From JBCCAG01 sp050331115 (GTDB taxonomy: Bacteria > Cyanobacteriota > Cyanobacteriia > CAKZMO01), in assembly GCA_050331115.1 (NCBI GenBank), contig JBHJHD010000011.1, positions 1-64,000 of the forward strand: a DNA stretch of 64,000 bases. Reading direction: 5' to 3'. A model generated the notes under the pieces. The model was not told the DNA's origin, did no database searches, and saw nothing but the letters and a program-made list of their open reading frames with translations. Below are positions 33,078 to 42,581 of the stretch, one piece after another; position 1 is the first letter of the stretch; each line of letters starts with the position of its first letter. A program made the position numbers and the translations under genes.

Positions 33078-33695
33078 TCAGGACCCGGACCCGCGCGAGG
33101 CGCGAATGGCCCGCTGAGCGATGAAGGCAGCAAAGGCGATCGCTAACCCGATGAGCACGAATTTGCCGATTGGCCCCAGATAGCGACCAATGAGGGTGTA
33201 GTTCTGGCCTAAAAAGTAGCCTGAAATGGTCAAAAATCCGATCCAGACGATAGTTCCTAGGGTGGAGTAGAGCAAAAACGGCACGAACGCCATCTCCTCA
33301 AGCCCCGCCGGTACAGAAATATAGGTGCGGATGCCCGGAATCAAGCGGCCCGCCATGACGGCAATCGAGCCGTAGCGGCTGAACCACTGACGGGACCTAT
33401 CCACATCCTTTGCCGACAGCCCCAAGATTTTTCCGTAGCGATCGACCAGCTGCTTAAGCCGCTCTGTGCCCAGCGATCGCCCCAGCCAGTACCAGGGCAG
33501 CGCCCCCGCCACCGACCCGACGGTTCCCGCGATGATAACCCCCACAAGCCCCAGCTCTCCTTGAGAAACGCTGAACCCCGCCAGGGGCATGATCACCTCC
33601 GACGGAATGGGGGGGATGACGTTCTCAAGCAGCATTAAGAAAGCGATACCGAAGTATCCCAGGGAGCCAATGATATCGGCGATCCAGTTCAGCAT
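33078..33695 (-). CDS. DedA-family membrane protein
   Basis: 205 residues with about five hydrophobic segments, two of them re-entrant as in the VTT/DedA fold. Family marks: LLENVIPPIPSEVIMPLAG, GSVAGALPWYWLGRSLG, and FSRYGSIAVMAGRLIPGIRTYISVPAG, in which the arginine-glycine pair is conserved. DedA proteins move undecaprenyl phosphate or other phospholipids across the membrane. It is upstream of the small kinase and downstream of the carotenoid oxygenase on one strand. Confidence 0.92.
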   Translation of the reverse strand: MLNWIADIIGSLGYFGIAFLMLLENVIPPIPSEVIMPLAGFSVSQGELGLVGVIIAGTVGSVAGALPWYWLGRSLGTERLKQLVDRYGKILGLSAKDVDRSRQWFSRYGSIAVMAGRLIPGIRTYISVPAGLEEMAFVPFLLYSTLGTIVWIGFLTISGYFLGQNYTLIGRYLGPIGKFVLIGLAIAFAAFIAQRAIRASRGSGS

Positions 33696-33719
33696 AGATC
33701 TTAAGGATTAAGGTACCGA

Positions 33720-35219
33720 CTATGGTCGCGGCTCATCCGGGCCAAAGTACTGAGCCACAAAATTACCGTGCAGCCCGTAGGGCACGTGGTGCTTCAGCTG
33801 CAGCGTCGCGATCGCCCCTTGCTCCATCGACTGGGCATCCAAAATCACCAGCTCCGATCGCCCCTGGCCCGCGTTAAACACCATCGTCATCACCCAGCCG
33901 TCGTCCTCCGCCGTCGCGCCAGGGCGGGGCACAAACACCGGCTCGCCCACAAAACCCTGGGGCGCGGCGCTCCACAGCTGGCGATCGCCCGTCTCTAGAT
34001 CTGCCTTGAGGATACACTGCAGCGGGGCGTTGCCGCTGGGCTGCTGCGCTGCACCCAGATAGGCATAGCGGTAGGGTCTGCCGGCGCGGTGGGGGTTCAC
34101 CCAGGGAAACTCGCAGCAGCGGCTCTCCAGCAGCGATCGCGCTACTGTCTTTTGGTTTAGGTCGATTTCAAAGCGCCACAGCTGCCCCGCCGGGACCTGG
34201 TCGAAGTTGACCTGACGGAAGTCTGAATCGGGCTCCACCTCGGGGAAGCCTTCGTAGGAAACCGAGTCGACGTAGATTTTACCCTCGCTCTCAAAGGCGT
34301 TGGCGTGGTGTAACACAAAGCAGCACTGAGCGTCGAGGGACACCGCCTCGCCGGACGGCTGCCGGGGCACGATGATCACCCGAGTAGGTTTCTCCGGCTG
34401 AAACTTAATGCACTCCCCCGGTCCCCGCAGCCCCAGTGCAAAAGGCACCGGGTTAAAGGCCACCGGGTTTTGAAAGAAGATGGCGTAGTTGGGGGTGATG
34501 GCAAAATCGTGGATAAAGGCGAACCCAGGTACGTTATGGGAGTAGCGCCGCCGTAGCTTACCGCTGGGGTAGAACTCAAACAGGTTTATTTTGGTGGAGA
34601 GGCCGGGCTGGATGGAGAAGTTAACCAGGCAGGGCTCGCCATCGGTGAACTGGCATTCGGGGTCTATCCAGGGGTGGGCCGCAAACGAGTCCCCCTCATC
34701 CAGTACGCCGTCTAGGACGTCGATGCCGATGGTCTCTAGGGTGTGCGGGTTGAGGCGGTGGGGCTTGTCGGCCTCCCACAGGGCCAGCAGCTTGTTGCCC
34801 CAGTAGATAATGTTGGTGTTGGCGATATTCTTGAGGCGAAAGTCAAAGGCGTTAGCCAGCACGCCCCCCGGCTTTTGGGTGCCGAAGACGCCCCGATAGA
34901 GAATCGCTTCTGCCGCTTGCTCAGCGCAGTAGCCCTCGGTGCGCACGTAGCGGTTGCGGAAGTGGGCCTTACCGTCCTTGAAGGCGATCGCGCAGATCAT
35001 GCCGTCGCCGTCGAAGGGGTGGTGGATGCGATCGCCGCCCACGTCTAAGAGCCCCGGCCCATTGCGAAACAGCGTGCCCGTTAGCGCAGCGGGAATCTCC
35101 CCCGCTATCTCGTCAATCCAGTAGTCAAACTCGTTGTAGAGAGAGCGGTAGCCCTCCTGCCAGTCTTGCTGACTGTAGGGACGGCCGTGGGTTTCGGTAA
35201 GAGGTGTAGATGGGGTCAC
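33720..35219 (-). CDS. Carotenoid cleavage oxygenase (apocarotenoid oxygenase type)
   Basis: 499 residues, the usual length of ACO/Diox1-like enzymes. The four iron-binding histidines can be placed: FAAHPWIDP, FAFIHDFAI, VLHHANAFE and YGLHGNFV, plus the propeller marks GDGMICAIAF and EGFPEVEPD. The enzyme splits a carotenoid or apocarotenoid double bond with O2, giving retinal-type products. No rhodopsin gene is near. It lies upstream of dedA (24-bp gap) and downstream of the BT1 transporter on the same strand. Confidence 0.93.
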   Translation of the reverse strand: MTPSTPLTETHGRPYSQQDWQEGYRSLYNEFDYWIDEIAGEIPAALTGTLFRNGPGLLDVGGDRIHHPFDGDGMICAIAFKDGKAHFRNRYVRTEGYCAEQAAEAILYRGVFGTQKPGGVLANAFDFRLKNIANTNIIYWGNKLLALWEADKPHRLNPHTLETIGIDVLDGVLDEGDSFAAHPWIDPECQFTDGEPCLVNFSIQPGLSTKINLFEFYPSGKLRRRYSHNVPGFAFIHDFAITPNYAIFFQNPVAFNPVPFALGLRGPGECIKFQPEKPTRVIIVPRQPSGEAVSLDAQCCFVLHHANAFESEGKIYVDSVSYEGFPEVEPDSDFRQVNFDQVPAGQLWRFEIDLNQKTVARSLLESRCCEFPWVNPHRAGRPYRYAYLGAAQQPSGNAPLQCILKADLETGDRQLWSAAPQGFVGEPVFVPRPGATAEDDGWVMTMVFNAGQGRSELVILDAQSMEQGAIATLQLKHHVPYGLHGNFVAQYFGPDEPRP

Positions 35220-35337
35220 GGATAGCGTCTACTTATTTACAGGGTTACTTAAGGGGTGAAACTTTCGAGTAGCGGTTTGAGGCGCGGCAAATGAAGCCAA
35301 AACGAGCGCGGGCTTGGAGTGGCTGAAGCGGTGATGG

Positions 35338-36807
35338 CTAATCGACGTCGCCAGCGGACTGAAGTGCCGCAGAGGTCGGCGGCGTATAGGTCTGATGGGA
35401 GATCGAGGTGGCCGTGGATATCGCCTCGTGGCCAACGGCTGGGGCCGGGACTACGCTCGCATGGGCTGTATCAACCGCCGTATCAATACTATCGTCCGGC
35501 AGCAGCCGTAAAAACAGCAGGGGCAGCAGCGTACTCACGTTGGCAATCAGCACCAGCAGCCACAGCTGCTCGAAGCTCGCCTCAGTAATGCCCAGGGCTT
35601 TCGTCAGCAGCGCTCCGCCCTCGTGGGACACCAGACGCGCCAGATTCAAAATCGACATTAGCAGCGCGAACAGGGTGGCCTCTACCCCCGGTGGGCAGAT
35701 GCGGGCCGCCAGCACCAAGATCGGCATGTAGGCGATCTCCCCCATCACCGTCAACACTAAGCTATCTCCCAAGCTAAACCAGCGGTCATCAATGCCCAGG
35801 GCGCGGTTGGCGTGGGTGACCAGCAGTAGGGACGTCAGGCCCAGCACCGCTGAAATTAGAATCGTCCAGCGGAAGATAACGCGAAAGGGCACCTTCTTGA
35901 AGAACCGCTGAAACAGCCAAATGCCGGCGATCGCCGCCGCGCTAGTCACCAGCCGCAGCCGGCCCAGGAACTCAGCGCTAAAGCCTAAGTCGTTGGTGGA
36001 AAAGAAGAAAAACGCTGAGTCAGAGGAGGGCGTCGACTGCCACAGAAAAATGAACAGCGCCGGCATCCAGATGGCCCGCTGGCTCACTGCCTGCCGCAGT
36101 AGCCCCACCTGCTGACGCACGATAGCCATCCCTTGGGTCGCCTCGGTCTTCTCCTCGTTGATTAGCCCCGCCACGCAGGACACTAGTAGCGGAAAGGAGG
36201 CGGTAATTAAAAACACCGTCTGGCTGCTGAACTCCTCCAGCAGCGAGCCGCTGAAGTAGGCCGTCAGCAGGCCGCCTACCGCCGCCGTCCCCCAGCACAG
36301 AGACTGAAGCGAGCCTGCCGCCGCCTGAGACTCCCGCCGGGCCCGCTCCACCACCAGCGAATCGACAATCACGTCGCTGAGGGCGATGGAGGCCGAGCTA
36401 AGGGTGATCACCACCGTGGCGGCGATCGCGCTGTCCACCACCGTCGCCAAAGTCACCCAGGCGGCAGCTCCTACTAAGCCCGACAGGATCAAATAAGGGC
36501 GGCGGCGATAGCCAAAGATGGGCAAACCGTCAGAGATGAAGCCAAACACGGGCTTAACGATCCAGGGAATGGACACCACGCCCAGCAGCGCCGCCATCTG
36601 CGTGGGCGAGAGGCCCAGCTCGTCTTTCAGGAAAAAGCTCACCGCCAGCTGAGCGAGCCCGAGCGTCCCTTGGACAAAGTACACCAGCAGAATGGCGGCC
36701 AGCTCAAGGCTGGGCCGATTGCCAAACAGGAGATGGGTTTGAACTGCGGCAGCGAGGGGGCTTACCGCGTCCTGCTGGGGCGCAAGCGGGTCTGAAGACG
36801 GGGCCAT
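35338..36807 (-). CDS. BT1-family folate/pteridine transporter
   Basis: 489 residues with about twelve membrane segments. The family pattern is clear: YFVQGTLGLAQLAVSFFLKDEL, WIVKPVFGFISDGLPIFGYRRRPYL, ALSDVIVDSLVVERAR and PPGVEATLFALLMSILN. The Synechocystis member (slr0642, from memory) and its plant plastid homolog import folate. It sits before the carotenoid oxygenase on the same strand, 118 bp apart. Its C-terminal 40 residues are a low-complexity Thr/Ala/Pro extension. Confidence 0.93.
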   Translation of the reverse strand: MAPSSDPLAPQQDAVSPLAAAVQTHLLFGNRPSLELAAILLVYFVQGTLGLAQLAVSFFLKDELGLSPTQMAALLGVVSIPWIVKPVFGFISDGLPIFGYRRRPYLILSGLVGAAAWVTLATVVDSAIAATVVITLSSASIALSDVIVDSLVVERARRESQAAAGSLQSLCWGTAAVGGLLTAYFSGSLLEEFSSQTVFLITASFPLLVSCVAGLINEEKTEATQGMAIVRQQVGLLRQAVSQRAIWMPALFIFLWQSTPSSDSAFFFFSTNDLGFSAEFLGRLRLVTSAAAIAGIWLFQRFFKKVPFRVIFRWTILISAVLGLTSLLLVTHANRALGIDDRWFSLGDSLVLTVMGEIAYMPILVLAARICPPGVEATLFALLMSILNLARLVSHEGGALLTKALGITEASFEQLWLLVLIANVSTLLPLLFLRLLPDDSIDTAVDTAHASVVPAPAVGHEAISTATSISHQTYTPPTSAALQSAGDVD

Positions 36808-36937
36808 TTATGTTAAGAAATATCAATTCCCTTAATCATAGCGCCCCTGTCCCAAGGTGCCGCCGTCGGGGCCCGATCTCCGGTCCATCTGTTGGTCTGT
36901 CTCAGGACTGAAACGCGATCGCCGCCGGCCCTATCGC

Positions 36938-39136
36938 TTACGCCTCAGGTAAGATTTCGGCCCGCAGATACTTTAGCCCGGTGACGCCCTGGAGCTGCTC
37001 TACCGTACCGTCTTCCACGGCGGCTTCAATCCAGCCTTCCCGCATCAGATAGCGCAGATATTCCTCGTACTGCCGCCGCTCGCTGCCTGTGGAATAGACC
37101 ACCGTAAGCGCCCCGGGCTGAGTGATGCGCGCCCCCGTCGCCTTATCCACGGCTTTGTCAATGCGCTTTTTCACAATCTCGTAGCGGGTATCCCGGGTGC
37201 CCCGCACCTCGAAAGGGCGATCGGTGCGCTCATCGTGGAAAATATCCACCGTCAGATCCTGCACCAAAACCAGGTGAGTCATCTCCAAGTCGGTGTCAAA
37301 CTCAGCTTGAATTTGAAAGGCTCGCCGGGCGCAGCGGCAGATGCCCCGCAGCTGATCGTAGCGCAGGCTGCGCAGGTGAAACGGCGAGAAGCTCGCGTTG
37401 ATCGATTGGCCCGCGTAGATCATGTGGTCGATGCCGTCGGTGGTCTCCACATCGCAGTAGTGGGGAATGATGGCCTGCATCTTTACTTGACAGTCGTCCC
37501 ACACTTGGCGGAGCTGGGTGTTGAACTGGCTGAGCAAGGCATCGAAGCGATCGCGGGCGGCGTGGACGGTGCCCTGCTCGTCGCTGCAGGCCTCTCGGTA
37601 GGCTAAGACCGCCTGCCGCGTCACGTCCCCACACTGGGCGAAGTAATCGAAGTTAGTCTCAACGTAGTCCCGTAGGTACTGAGCCGCCGTCACTTCGGTA
37701 TCTACGGTGACGCCTTTGCGTAGCTCCGTCACCCTCGCCAGCAGATCTAGCCGCATCTGCTCGCACAGGGCGTGTCCTTCAGCCGCGTAGGCCGCCTCTA
37801 ACACCGCGATCGCCAGCTCGAATTGGGTCAGCAGATCTTCCTGAATGGCGCGGTTGCGCTCGTGGGAGGAGCCGCGAATATCGGAGGCCCCATAGAGCGG
37901 ATAGACGCTGGTAAACGCAATAGCCTCCGACGGCAGCCCCCAGCTGCGGCGCTCGGCCTCCTGGGCAAAGCGCCACTCCACGGCAGCGTGAATCTTGCTG
38001 GTAAACTGCCGCTGCTGCATCTGCCGCAGGGCGTTGGTGAGCGCCATAGTAAACGAGGGGATGAGCTGCTCGGCGTACTTGCGGTCTACGCCGTCGAAGT
38101 GGTGCACCTCGTTGCTGAGCACAACGACGGTGCCGATAGGGTTGCGCACGGACTTGCCGGCGACGGTGGTCTTGGCAATCAGCGGCATGAGCAGCAGCGA
38201 CCGGGTGCCCATGGCGAGCATTCTGTTGCCTTCGGTGATTGCCGCCTGGGCCAGGTCCGGGACGCTGACCACCTGAGCCGTCTCAATCGCCTGGACGATG
38301 GGCTGCCCCTTGAGGGAGTCTAGAGCGTACTCCGCAGCGTCAATTTCTGCGCTGATAGAGCCGCTAAAGATCCGCATGACGTTGTCATCAATGCCGGCAA
38401 TAATGGTGTTCTGGGCTCGAAACAGCTGGCACATCTGCTTATTGAGCTTTTCAAAGGCGGCGCTGCCGGTAATCGAGTCGCGGTTGACCAAGAGCTGGGT
38501 GATGCGGCGAATGGTTTCCCGCGTGGTAACGTCGACGCCTTCGAGGGCGATCGCTCCCTTAAGCGCGTAGTCGCTCGGCTCGATTTGGTTCACTAAGCGG
38601 TCGAGCCACTGGGGGTCGTTGGCCAAGGCTCGCTGCTCATCGAGGCTCAACCGCTCAAGATTTAGCGCCTCTAGGAAAGGGGTCTGGGCCGCGTCAACCC
38701 GCAGTCCATGGGGGCACAGCCCAAACTGGACATAGCGCGGGCTCTGGTAGAGCGGACTGGAGATTTTGGCGAGCACGGGCTGATGAAGCGATCGCAGGGG
38801 GGCGGCAAACCGGTAGCGCTGCACCAGCAACACCCGGAGAATTTGCGCCTTGACCAGCCAGGCCAGTGCGCTCAAGCTTGACTCAGGCAGCTGCTTCAGG
38901 TCTGAGAGTACGGTGTCTCTAGGGGCAATATCTTCGATATTGACGCCTAAGAACTGCTGAAAGTAGCGGTTAGTAGCGCTGATGGCGCCCGTTTTTGGGT
39001 TGATGAACGCAACCAGCAGCTCGTTAGGCACTACGTCACAGACGCCGTCACGATGGCCTGACGCGTGGGACGGCTTTTGTTGAGAAGAAATCAGCTCGGC
39101 GACGGAAACCCGGTTTTTGGAAGAGCAGGCAGTCAT
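36938..39136 (-). CDS. Large GAF-domain protein, cytosolic, unknown output
   Basis: 732 residues with no membrane segment. After 40 residues comes a PAS-like segment (LLVAFINPKTGAISATNRYFQQFLGV). A GAF domain occupies about 215-375 (FRAQNTIIAGIDDNVMRIF, SVPDLAQAAITEGNRM, RSLLLMPLIA, VVLSNEVHHFDGVDRKYAEQL). The C-terminal half is mostly helical, with a conserved-looking block CRCARRAFQIQAEFD and VVYSTGSERRQYEEYLRYLM. I see no kinase, cyclase or GGDEF motif; similar proteins exist in Bacteroidetes and cyanobacteria without a known role. It lies near the tRNA and the phytochrome pair but is not in their transcript. Confidence 0.72.
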   Translation of the reverse strand: MTACSSKNRVSVAELISSQQKPSHASGHRDGVCDVVPNELLVAFINPKTGAISATNRYFQQFLGVNIEDIAPRDTVLSDLKQLPESSLSALAWLVKAQILRVLLVQRYRFAAPLRSLHQPVLAKISSPLYQSPRYVQFGLCPHGLRVDAAQTPFLEALNLERLSLDEQRALANDPQWLDRLVNQIEPSDYALKGAIALEGVDVTTRETIRRITQLLVNRDSITGSAAFEKLNKQMCQLFRAQNTIIAGIDDNVMRIFSGSISAEIDAAEYALDSLKGQPIVQAIETAQVVSVPDLAQAAITEGNRMLAMGTRSLLLMPLIAKTTVAGKSVRNPIGTVVVLSNEVHHFDGVDRKYAEQLIPSFTMALTNALRQMQQRQFTSKIHAAVEWRFAQEAERRSWGLPSEAIAFTSVYPLYGASDIRGSSHERNRAIQEDLLTQFELAIAVLEAAYAAEGHALCEQMRLDLLARVTELRKGVTVDTEVTAAQYLRDYVETNFDYFAQCGDVTRQAVLAYREACSDEQGTVHAARDRFDALLSQFNTQLRQVWDDCQVKMQAIIPHYCDVETTDGIDHMIYAGQSINASFSPFHLRSLRYDQLRGICRCARRAFQIQAEFDTDLEMTHLVLVQDLTVDIFHDERTDRPFEVRGTRDTRYEIVKKRIDKAVDKATGARITQPGALTVVYSTGSERRQYEEYLRYLMREGWIEAAVEDGTVEQLQGVTGLKYLRAEILPEA

Positions 39137-39476
39137 AGTGACGTCCAGGGGCGGTGGGGAGATTAGCTCATACGTTCATGTACTTAGATTTACGCAATAC
39201 CCTATCTAACGTTTTAAGATTTCCTTAGGCTTTACCGAAGATTTGAGAACCCAAAGCCTAGATATAGGGAGAAAAATAGGCCCTGGTCCCAGGCCAATTG
39301 ACGCTCACCCGATCGGCCTATGGCGGCGGAGTGATTTAGAAATTTTGGCGTCGCGCCGTTCAAATATATGCGGCAGTGTGCTAGCTTAGTAAAGCTTCAA
39401 AAATTTCAGCCGATGCGGATGGCGATCGCTCTCAAGGCTAGCCTCCGACTATCGCGTTTTGACACCATCATATTTT
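39137..39476. other. Intergenic region between the GAF gene and tRNA-Met
   Basis: 340 bases, AT-richer than the surroundings. It holds a near-palindrome GGCCCTGGTCCCAGGCC. A TTGACA at 39459-39464 is too close to the tRNA to serve as its -35 box. No gene is seen. Confidence 0.5.
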
Positions 39477-39549
39477 GGCTCAGTAGCTCAGTGGTTAGAG
39501 CAGGGGACTCATAAGCCCAAGGTCGCAGGTTCAAATCCCGCCTGAGCCA
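39477..39549 (+). tRNA. tRNA-Met (CAT)
   Basis: The 73-nt cloverleaf has a 7-bp acceptor (GGCTCAG / CTGAGCC, discriminator A), a D-arm GCTC-GAGC, the loop CTCATAA with anticodon CAT, and T-loop TTCAAAT. No CCA is encoded. The GGCTCAG acceptor and the A51-C63 mismatch of the T-stem are also present in the E. coli elongator tRNA-Met, so an elongator rather than an initiator is likely; an Ile tRNA with modified CAT is the alternative. The anticodon stem has two non-canonical pairs, G27-A43 and A31-G39. Confidence 0.9.
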
Positions 39550-39578
39550 TTCAATCTATATAGGTTCAATCCGCTTTC

Positions 39579-40013
39579 TCAAATTGCCCGGTTTGTCTCA
39601 AGCCAGTAGCTCTTAAAGCTGCTGATGCTGGCGTAGAACTGTGTTGTGCTTACTGGCTTGACCATATAGCCATTGGCACCGTTGACGTAGGCGAACTCAA
39701 TATCCTTAGGGTTGGACGACGTCGAGAACACGACAATGGGAATGCGCTTTAGAACGTCATTCTGCTTGACCTGAACGATAAACTCCCGGCCGTCAGTTCC
39801 GGGAAGGTTGAGGTCAAGTAGGATAATCATGGGCTCAGGAGACGCTCCATCCTGATATGCCTCTTGAAGAAACGCTAGCGTATCGTCTGCGTTCTCAAAT
39901 CGGCGAATGCGGTTGGGAATTTTGAGCTTAATGAGCGATCGCCTAAGCGCGGCGTAATCTGCGTCACTATCCTCAACCACAATGAGCTGAGAGTTCTCAG
40001 AGAAGGCAGCCAT
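39579..40013 (-). CDS. Response regulator, phytochrome-associated (RcpB type)
   Basis: 144 residues forming a single receiver domain: acidic pocket VVEDSDADY, phosphoacceptor in IILLDLNLPGTDG, Thr/Ser in VVFSTSSNP and Lys in MVKPVS. The long alpha-4 region and the C-terminal extension with FKSYWLE match the Rcp1 family, which acts with phytochrome kinases. It starts 27 bp after the phytochrome stop on the same strand. No output domain is present, so it passes phosphate on or acts by protein contact. Confidence 0.92.
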   Translation of the reverse strand: MAAFSENSQLIVVEDSDADYAALRRSLIKLKIPNRIRRFENADDTLAFLQEAYQDGASPEPMIILLDLNLPGTDGREFIVQVKQNDVLKRIPIVVFSTSSNPKDIEFAYVNGANGYMVKPVSTTQFYASISSFKSYWLETNRAI

Positions 40014-40040
40014 ATCCAGATAATTATAAGATTCATTGCA

Positions 40041-42374
40041 TTATATCTGCGCTGGTAACGTAATGTAAAACGTACTCCCCTCTCCAGGGACTGATTTTAG
40101 GGCAATCGAGCCGCCGTGGCGCTCAATGATTCGTTTGACCAACGTCAGGCCAACGCCCGTTCCCCCTTTGTACTTTTTAGGGGAGTGGAGGCGCTTAAAC
40201 AGCCTGAAGATATTGTTCTGGTGCTTTTCGGGAATGCCGATGCCGTTATCTTTGACGTAGAACGTCACCGTCGGCTCCGCTTCGCTGGGTTGGTGAACAT
40301 TGCCACCGTCCCACAGGCCAATCTCAATCCGCTTCTGCTTGTTCTCGTTGTATTTGATGGCGTTACTGACCAAGTTGGTAAACACCTCCATAATTTGGAT
40401 AGAATCCCCCAGCACAATGGGGAGCGACGGCGCTATCTGTAGCTCAAGTTCGTCTTCTGAAGACTGCGTCTGGAATAGGTCAACTATCTCTTGAAGCAGT
40501 TCTGACGTGTTGACCGGCAGCTTAGCGATTTCAGCGCGGCCCAGCCGGGAGTAGTGCAGCAGGGAATTGATTAGGTTTTCCATCCGCTGGGTCAGCTTAG
40601 AGATCGCCTGGAGATGACTCAACCCTTCCTCATCCAGCTGTTCGGCGTAGTCTTCTAGCAAAAAGCTAGAGTAGTTGTAGATGCCGCGCAAGGGCTCTTT
40701 TAAGTCGTGGGAAGCGGCGTAGGCGAAGGAATCTAGCTCATCGTTGCTGGTCATCAGCTGGCTGTTGAGTTCGGCTATGGCGTCAGCCTGCCGCAGTACG
40801 GTCCCCACGATGGCATTCTTTAACGCATATACGCCATCAATTTCGCAGGCCATCCAGAGTAAAGAGTTGCCGAAAACAGTCTCTTGCCAGCGCTCAAACG
40901 ACTGGCGCGGAGAGAGATTTAAGCTGCCGTCGGCCATGATTTCGGCGGGCTTGTTGGGGTCCCCGGCCCAGGTTACCGACTGTATCACCTCAGGCCGGAA
41001 CCAAAGAATGTAGTTCTTAGTGATGCGGGTCACAGAAAGGGCAAGGAGTCCGCTGGCGATCGCCTTGTAGTCCTCCGCAGGAGGGTATAAGTCTGGCAGC
41101 TTCTCGGTGACCAGCACATCGTCTTGAATATTCTCGCCCACCCAGTCAATCAGCGCCTCGACCTGCTCCTCATAGGGAGTGACGCCAATTAGCGAAAGCC
41201 CGCCATCGGTGCAGATAGCGGCTCCCTGGGCGTTGACCATCTTCAGCAGCAGCTCGCCACTACTCACCAGGCTTTTCGCGAACGAATCTTCGCTGGCGAG
41301 GCGATCGATAAGCAGCGCCTGCACCTCCTTCACGGTCATTTTGTACAGCAGGTCCTCGTTTTCCTCCTTTGCCGCTAGCTCTAGGGACATCGCCTGCCCC
41401 AAAAACTCACAGGAGGTCCGCACTTGGTAGGTGACGTAGCGGGGGCTGTCGTGGTGGCAGGCGATCAGGCCCCAAAGCGCGCCGTTTTTAATCAAGGAAA
41501 TCGACATAGAGGCCTCTACCCCCATGTTCTTGAGGTATTCGACGTGGAGCGGCGACACGCTGCGCAGCACCGAGTGGCTGAGGTCTAAGGGAACCGCCGC
41601 CTCACTGCCGCCTGTCCCCCGCTGGTCTGTTTCCCGCTGGCTTATTTCCCTTTGCCGCACCAAACCCACCGGCTCATAGTTGATGTCTGGGATCAGCCGC
41701 AGCCAGTTGAGCAGGTAGAGCCGCCGGGCCGGAGCTGGAATATCTGTCGAGGGGTAGCGCAGTCCTAGGAAGGGCTCAACCGCTTCTCCTCTGCTTTCGG
41801 CCTCTACGACGCCACTCCCATCCGCTTCAAACCGGTACACCATCACTCGGTCAAACCCGGTAATGCTGCGAACGTCGTTCACCACTATCTGGCAGAGGTC
41901 CTGCAGGGTTCGCGTCCGCTGCAGTTTGGTGAGGGTTGTTTTCACCAGGCGATAAAAGTCAAAAAAGCTGGTGGTTTCGACCGCAGGGACCTTTTCAAGC
42001 TCAAAAATGACGGTTCCGCCGTGGCGGTGGGCAATACCGTCAAAGGTCAGCGCTGCCTCGGGAGCGTCAATAGCGACGGAAATTGGGTTTAGGCTTTCGA
42101 AGTCTCCGGAAAGGCAATGTCGAATTTCATCGGCGACTTCGGTCCCCACCAGGTCATCAATCGGCGTTCCCAAAAGGGTCTCAGGGCTTCGACCCAAAAG
42201 CGCACCCGCATTTTCGCTCACCTGAACAATTCGGTAATCGGGCTCTTCTAACACAAACAGAACGCCGTGGGGTTGAATAGCGCCAGGAATATGAACCTGT
42301 TCGCGATCGCAGTTAGTAAGGCTAACGTTCTGCGCGGTGATGACGTTGGAACGCTGTGGTGACGAGTCTGTCAT
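40041..42374 (-). CDS. cphB: Bacteriophytochrome-type histidine kinase (CphB-like)
   Basis: 777 residues with PAS (about 20-120), GAF (140-330), PHY (340-510), HisKA and HATPase domains. The chromophore cysteine of Cph1-type proteins is replaced: the GAF motif reads LRSVSPLHVEYLKNMG, with Leu at that place. In contrast a Cys at residue 22, in SLTNCDREQVHIPG, matches the biliverdin-binding Cys of bacteriophytochromes. This is the pattern of CphB. The H-box is ASHDLKEPL (His 556), N-box NLVSNAIKYN and G-box DNGIGI. It should sense red/far-red light and phosphorylate the receiver protein encoded next. A low-complexity insertion (about REISQRETDQRGTGG) lies in the GAF lasso region. Confidence 0.93.
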   Translation of the reverse strand: MTDSSPQRSNVITAQNVSLTNCDREQVHIPGAIQPHGVLFVLEEPDYRIVQVSENAGALLGRSPETLLGTPIDDLVGTEVADEIRHCLSGDFESLNPISVAIDAPEAALTFDGIAHRHGGTVIFELEKVPAVETTSFFDFYRLVKTTLTKLQRTRTLQDLCQIVVNDVRSITGFDRVMVYRFEADGSGVVEAESRGEAVEPFLGLRYPSTDIPAPARRLYLLNWLRLIPDINYEPVGLVRQREISQRETDQRGTGGSEAAVPLDLSHSVLRSVSPLHVEYLKNMGVEASMSISLIKNGALWGLIACHHDSPRYVTYQVRTSCEFLGQAMSLELAAKEENEDLLYKMTVKEVQALLIDRLASEDSFAKSLVSSGELLLKMVNAQGAAICTDGGLSLIGVTPYEEQVEALIDWVGENIQDDVLVTEKLPDLYPPAEDYKAIASGLLALSVTRITKNYILWFRPEVIQSVTWAGDPNKPAEIMADGSLNLSPRQSFERWQETVFGNSLLWMACEIDGVYALKNAIVGTVLRQADAIAELNSQLMTSNDELDSFAYAASHDLKEPLRGIYNYSSFLLEDYAEQLDEEGLSHLQAISKLTQRMENLINSLLHYSRLGRAEIAKLPVNTSELLQEIVDLFQTQSSEDELELQIAPSLPIVLGDSIQIMEVFTNLVSNAIKYNENKQKRIEIGLWDGGNVHQPSEAEPTVTFYVKDNGIGIPEKHQNNIFRLFKRLHSPKKYKGGTGVGLTLVKRIIERHGGSIALKSVPGEGSTFYITLPAQI

Positions 42375-42581
42375 AGATAGATAATCGACAACTTAGGAAA
42401 TATGGGGACGCTGGAGAGGGTCGCCGCAGCCAGTGAGCTAGCGCAAACCCGACCGGGATTAGCAGGCTGCTGTGGCTCGCAGCGGAGTCGGAATGGCGCT
42501 AGGTCAAAAACCAGACACCTATTCTAGATCGAGTATTCCCAAGATGTCGCCTTGCCTAAGGCCATAGGGCCAAACAGCCCC

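Noticed and set aside
39459..39490. TTGACA as promoter of tRNA-Met
   Set aside because: A -10 box at the normal distance would lie inside the tRNA itself.
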